DNA from: DASROJ01 sp035646975
GTDB lineage: Bacteria > Acidobacteriota > Polarisedimenticolia > JACPZX01 > DASXTC01
Assembly: GCA_035646975.1 (NCBI GenBank)
Contig: DASROJ010000252.1
Location: forward strand, 1-7,762
Direction: 5' to 3'
DNA length: 7,762 nucleotides
Both the position numbers and the translations under genes were made by a program. The notes beneath the pieces are model-generated. The model worked only from the letters and a program-made list of their open reading frames with translations, was not told the origin of the DNA and ran no database searches. This document shows, one piece after another, positions 6,372 to 7,762 of the stretch. The first letter of the stretch is position 1. Each line of letters starts with the position of its first letter.

Positions 6372-7762
6372 GGTCGGCGCGGAGAGCGCGGCGCCGGAGC
6401 GGGGGCGGGCGTCGGCGGAACGGGAGGGATGGCGGGCGCGACGTGCAGCACCAGCTCCTTTCCCTTTCGGAAGACCGTGACCTGCATCTCACGTCCCCCC
6501 TGTCGTCGAAGCACGCGTCGGAGGTCTTCCAGCTCGCGGATCGGCTCTCCGAGAGCCTCCACGAGAAGATCGCCCGGCTGAAGCCCGGCCTGTCCGGCCC
6601 GCGAGTCATCGTGGACCGTCTGCACCAGCAGACCGACCCCTTCCGGCGCCCCCAGCCGCTGACGCACTTCATCGTCCGTGTCGGTGTCGACCTCGACGCC
6701 CAGCACCGGAGATCTCATCCGGTACACCATCGGTGCCGGAGCGGCCCGCGGTGGCGGTGGTGGCTCCGGCCCCTGGCCCAGGCTCACCGGGACCGTCAGC
6801 TTCCTGCCGTCCCGGTCGATCCCCAGCTTCACACTGGTGCCCGGCTCGGAAGATGAAATGCCGTCCACCAGCAGGGCCGCCGTGGTGAGCGCCAGCCCAT
6901 TGAAGGCGATGATTCGGTCTCCCGCGAGAAGTCCCGCCCTGTCGGCGGGGCCGCCCGGTACCACGCCGAGCAACCGGATCTCCCCGGGCTCCGATTCTTC
7001 GATTTTCACGCCGACCCATCCGCGACGCACCGCGCCGGTTCTGATGATCTGATCGCTGACGCGGCGCACCAGGTTGCCGGGCACCGCGTAGGCGACGCCG
7101 CCTTCGGTGGAGCCGGCGCGTTTGAGCGACTTGAGGATCCAGATCGGATTCACCGAGCTGTGGCCCTCGGTCTGATCCGGACTCGGGACGTCGTCCTGAT
7201 CGTCGTCCCGCAGCAGCGGCTCGTCCCAATGGATGAGATCCTCGCCCTGCCGGCGCGGCCCGCCGCCGGCGCCGAAAAGCATCCCCACAAGTCGTCCGCT
7301 GCTGTCGAGCACGGGGCCGCCGCCGGCGCCGGGCGGGGCGTAGGCGTTGAACTTGATGTAGGAGCAGCGGCGCGCGGGACCCTGGCTCACGCCCATCCCC
7401 GAGACGAACCCGAACGAGTAGACAGGCGCGCTGCCGGGGTTTTCGAACGGGCTCGAAAAGGCGGTGACGAGCGCGCCGATCTTCAGGCCATCGGAATCGC
7501 CGAAGGCCACCGGGGCGAACTCGCGCGAAGCGCCGGCCTGGTCCAGATCGAGCACCGCGATGCCGGAGTAGTCGTCCACCCCGCGGACGCGGGCCTTGAC
7601 CTTGTCCCCCCCGGCCGTCAGCACGATGACCTCGGTGGCGCCCGAGACCACCGAGGAAAGCGTCACGACATGGCCGGCGCGGTCGAAGACGATGCCGCTG
7701 CCGATGCGCCGCGCGATCGGGCCGCCACCGTGGGTGTCTCCCTCGATCCTGACGTTGTCGCC
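6368..7762 (-). CDS. HtrA/DegP-like protein with two PDZ domains and no catalytic triad (5' end outside window)
   Basis: The - strand frame is open from the window edge (7762) to TGA at 6370-6368, 464 visible residues; the N-terminus and any signal peptide lie beyond the window. A GTG at 7666 is not the start, because the family segment IGSGIVFDRAGHVVTLSSVV runs across it. The protease core aligns by eye with HtrA. However, the His position (TNNHVV in HtrA) is Ser37 in TLSSVV, the Asp position (TDLAVL) is Gly67 in SGIAVL, and the Ser position (GNSGGP) is Gly147 in GAGGGP. An acidic insertion (about 165-222) precedes the conserved VAYAVPGNLVRRVSDQII and RRGWVGV. PDZ1 spans about 248-330 and PDZ2 about 352-445. 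They are joined by a Pro-rich linker and followed by a Pro/Ala/Arg tail. Hydrolysis is unlikely; a scaffold, chaperone or signal-sensing role in the envelope is inferred. With no frameshift and intact PDZ domains it looks like a working gene, not a pseudogene. Confidence 0.88.
   Translation of the reverse strand, partial: GDNVRIEGDTHGGGPIARRIGSGIVFDRAGHVVTLSSVVSGATEVIVLTAGGDKVKARVRGVDDYSGIAVLDLDQAGASREFAPVAFGDSDGLKIGALVTAFSSPFENPGSAPVYSFGFVSGMGVSQGPARRCSYIKFNAYAPPGAGGGPVLDSSGRLVGMLFGAGGGPRRQGEDLIHWDEPLLRDDDQDDVPSPDQTEGHSSVNPIWILKSLKRAGSTEGGVAYAVPGNLVRRVSDQIIRTGAVRRGWVGVKIEESEPGEIRLLGVVPGGPADRAGLLAGDRIIAFNGLALTTAALLVDGISSSEPGTSVKLGIDRDGRKLTVPVSLGQGPEPPPPPRAAPAPMVYRMRSPVLGVEVDTDTDDEVRQRLGAPEGVGLLVQTVHDDSRAGQAGLQPGDLLVEALGEPIRELEDLRRVLRRQGGREMQVTVFRKGKELVLHVAPAIPPVPPTPAPAPAPRSPRRP

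Noticed and set aside
7664..7666. GTG as the start of the HtrA-like gene
   Set aside because: The open frame continues to the window edge, and the residues before this codon (GSGIVFDRAGHV) are the conserved first strands of the HtrA fold. The true start lies outside the window.
6368..7762. The HtrA-like gene as a decayed pseudogene
   Set aside because: There is no internal stop or frameshift over 464 codons, both PDZ domains are intact and structural motifs are preserved. The loss is confined to the catalytic positions, which fits selection better than decay.

Overview
The window is GC-rich by eye and densely coding. It carries eight same-direction genes on the + strand followed by one convergent gene on the - strand. 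No rRNA, tRNA, CRISPR array, insertion sequence or phage gene is visible. TTG and GTG starts, four-base start/stop overlaps and the gene content suggest a high-GC, chemoheterotrophic Gram-negative bacterium. A Bat-type TPR/SH3 protein, an MJ0042-type zinc finger fused to FHA and a small protein of a type I associate with Acidobacteria make Acidobacteriota or a neighbouring deep lineage my best guess. This is an inference from gene content, not a phylogenetic test.

Bases 1-624 hold the 3' part of a membrane protein with a TPR, two membrane helices and a C-terminal bacterial SH3 domain (BatE-like). It is followed closely by hemW (647-1795), a radical-SAM protein of the heme chaperone family. 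The hemW stop overlaps the TTG start of a low-specificity threonine aldolase, ltaE (1792-2826). These three genes look like the distal part of one transcription unit.

A near-consensus sigma-70-type promoter (TTGACA, 17 bases, TAGAAT; 2823-2851) begins inside the ltaE stop codon. It appears to drive a second unit: an acyl-CoA dehydrogenase (2894-4042), the MeaB GTPase (4039-5001) and methylmalonyl-CoA epimerase (4998-5408), each overlapping the next by four bases. Together they point to propionyl-CoA/methylmalonyl-CoA metabolism, meaning breakdown of branched-chain amino acids or odd-chain fatty acids. The mutase that MeaB serves is not in the window.

After 34 bases come a 114-residue protein of unknown function (5443-5787) and an overlapping zinc-ribbon/FHA protein (5784-6359), probably a phosphothreonine reader. 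Convergent to them, with only 8 bases between the stop codons, is a 5'-truncated HtrA/DegP-like protein (6368 to beyond 7762). It has two PDZ domains, but the positions of all three catalytic residues (His, Asp, Ser) are occupied by Ser, Gly and Gly. This apparent pseudoprotease, with an acidic insertion between protease core and PDZ1, is the most unusual thing in the window.
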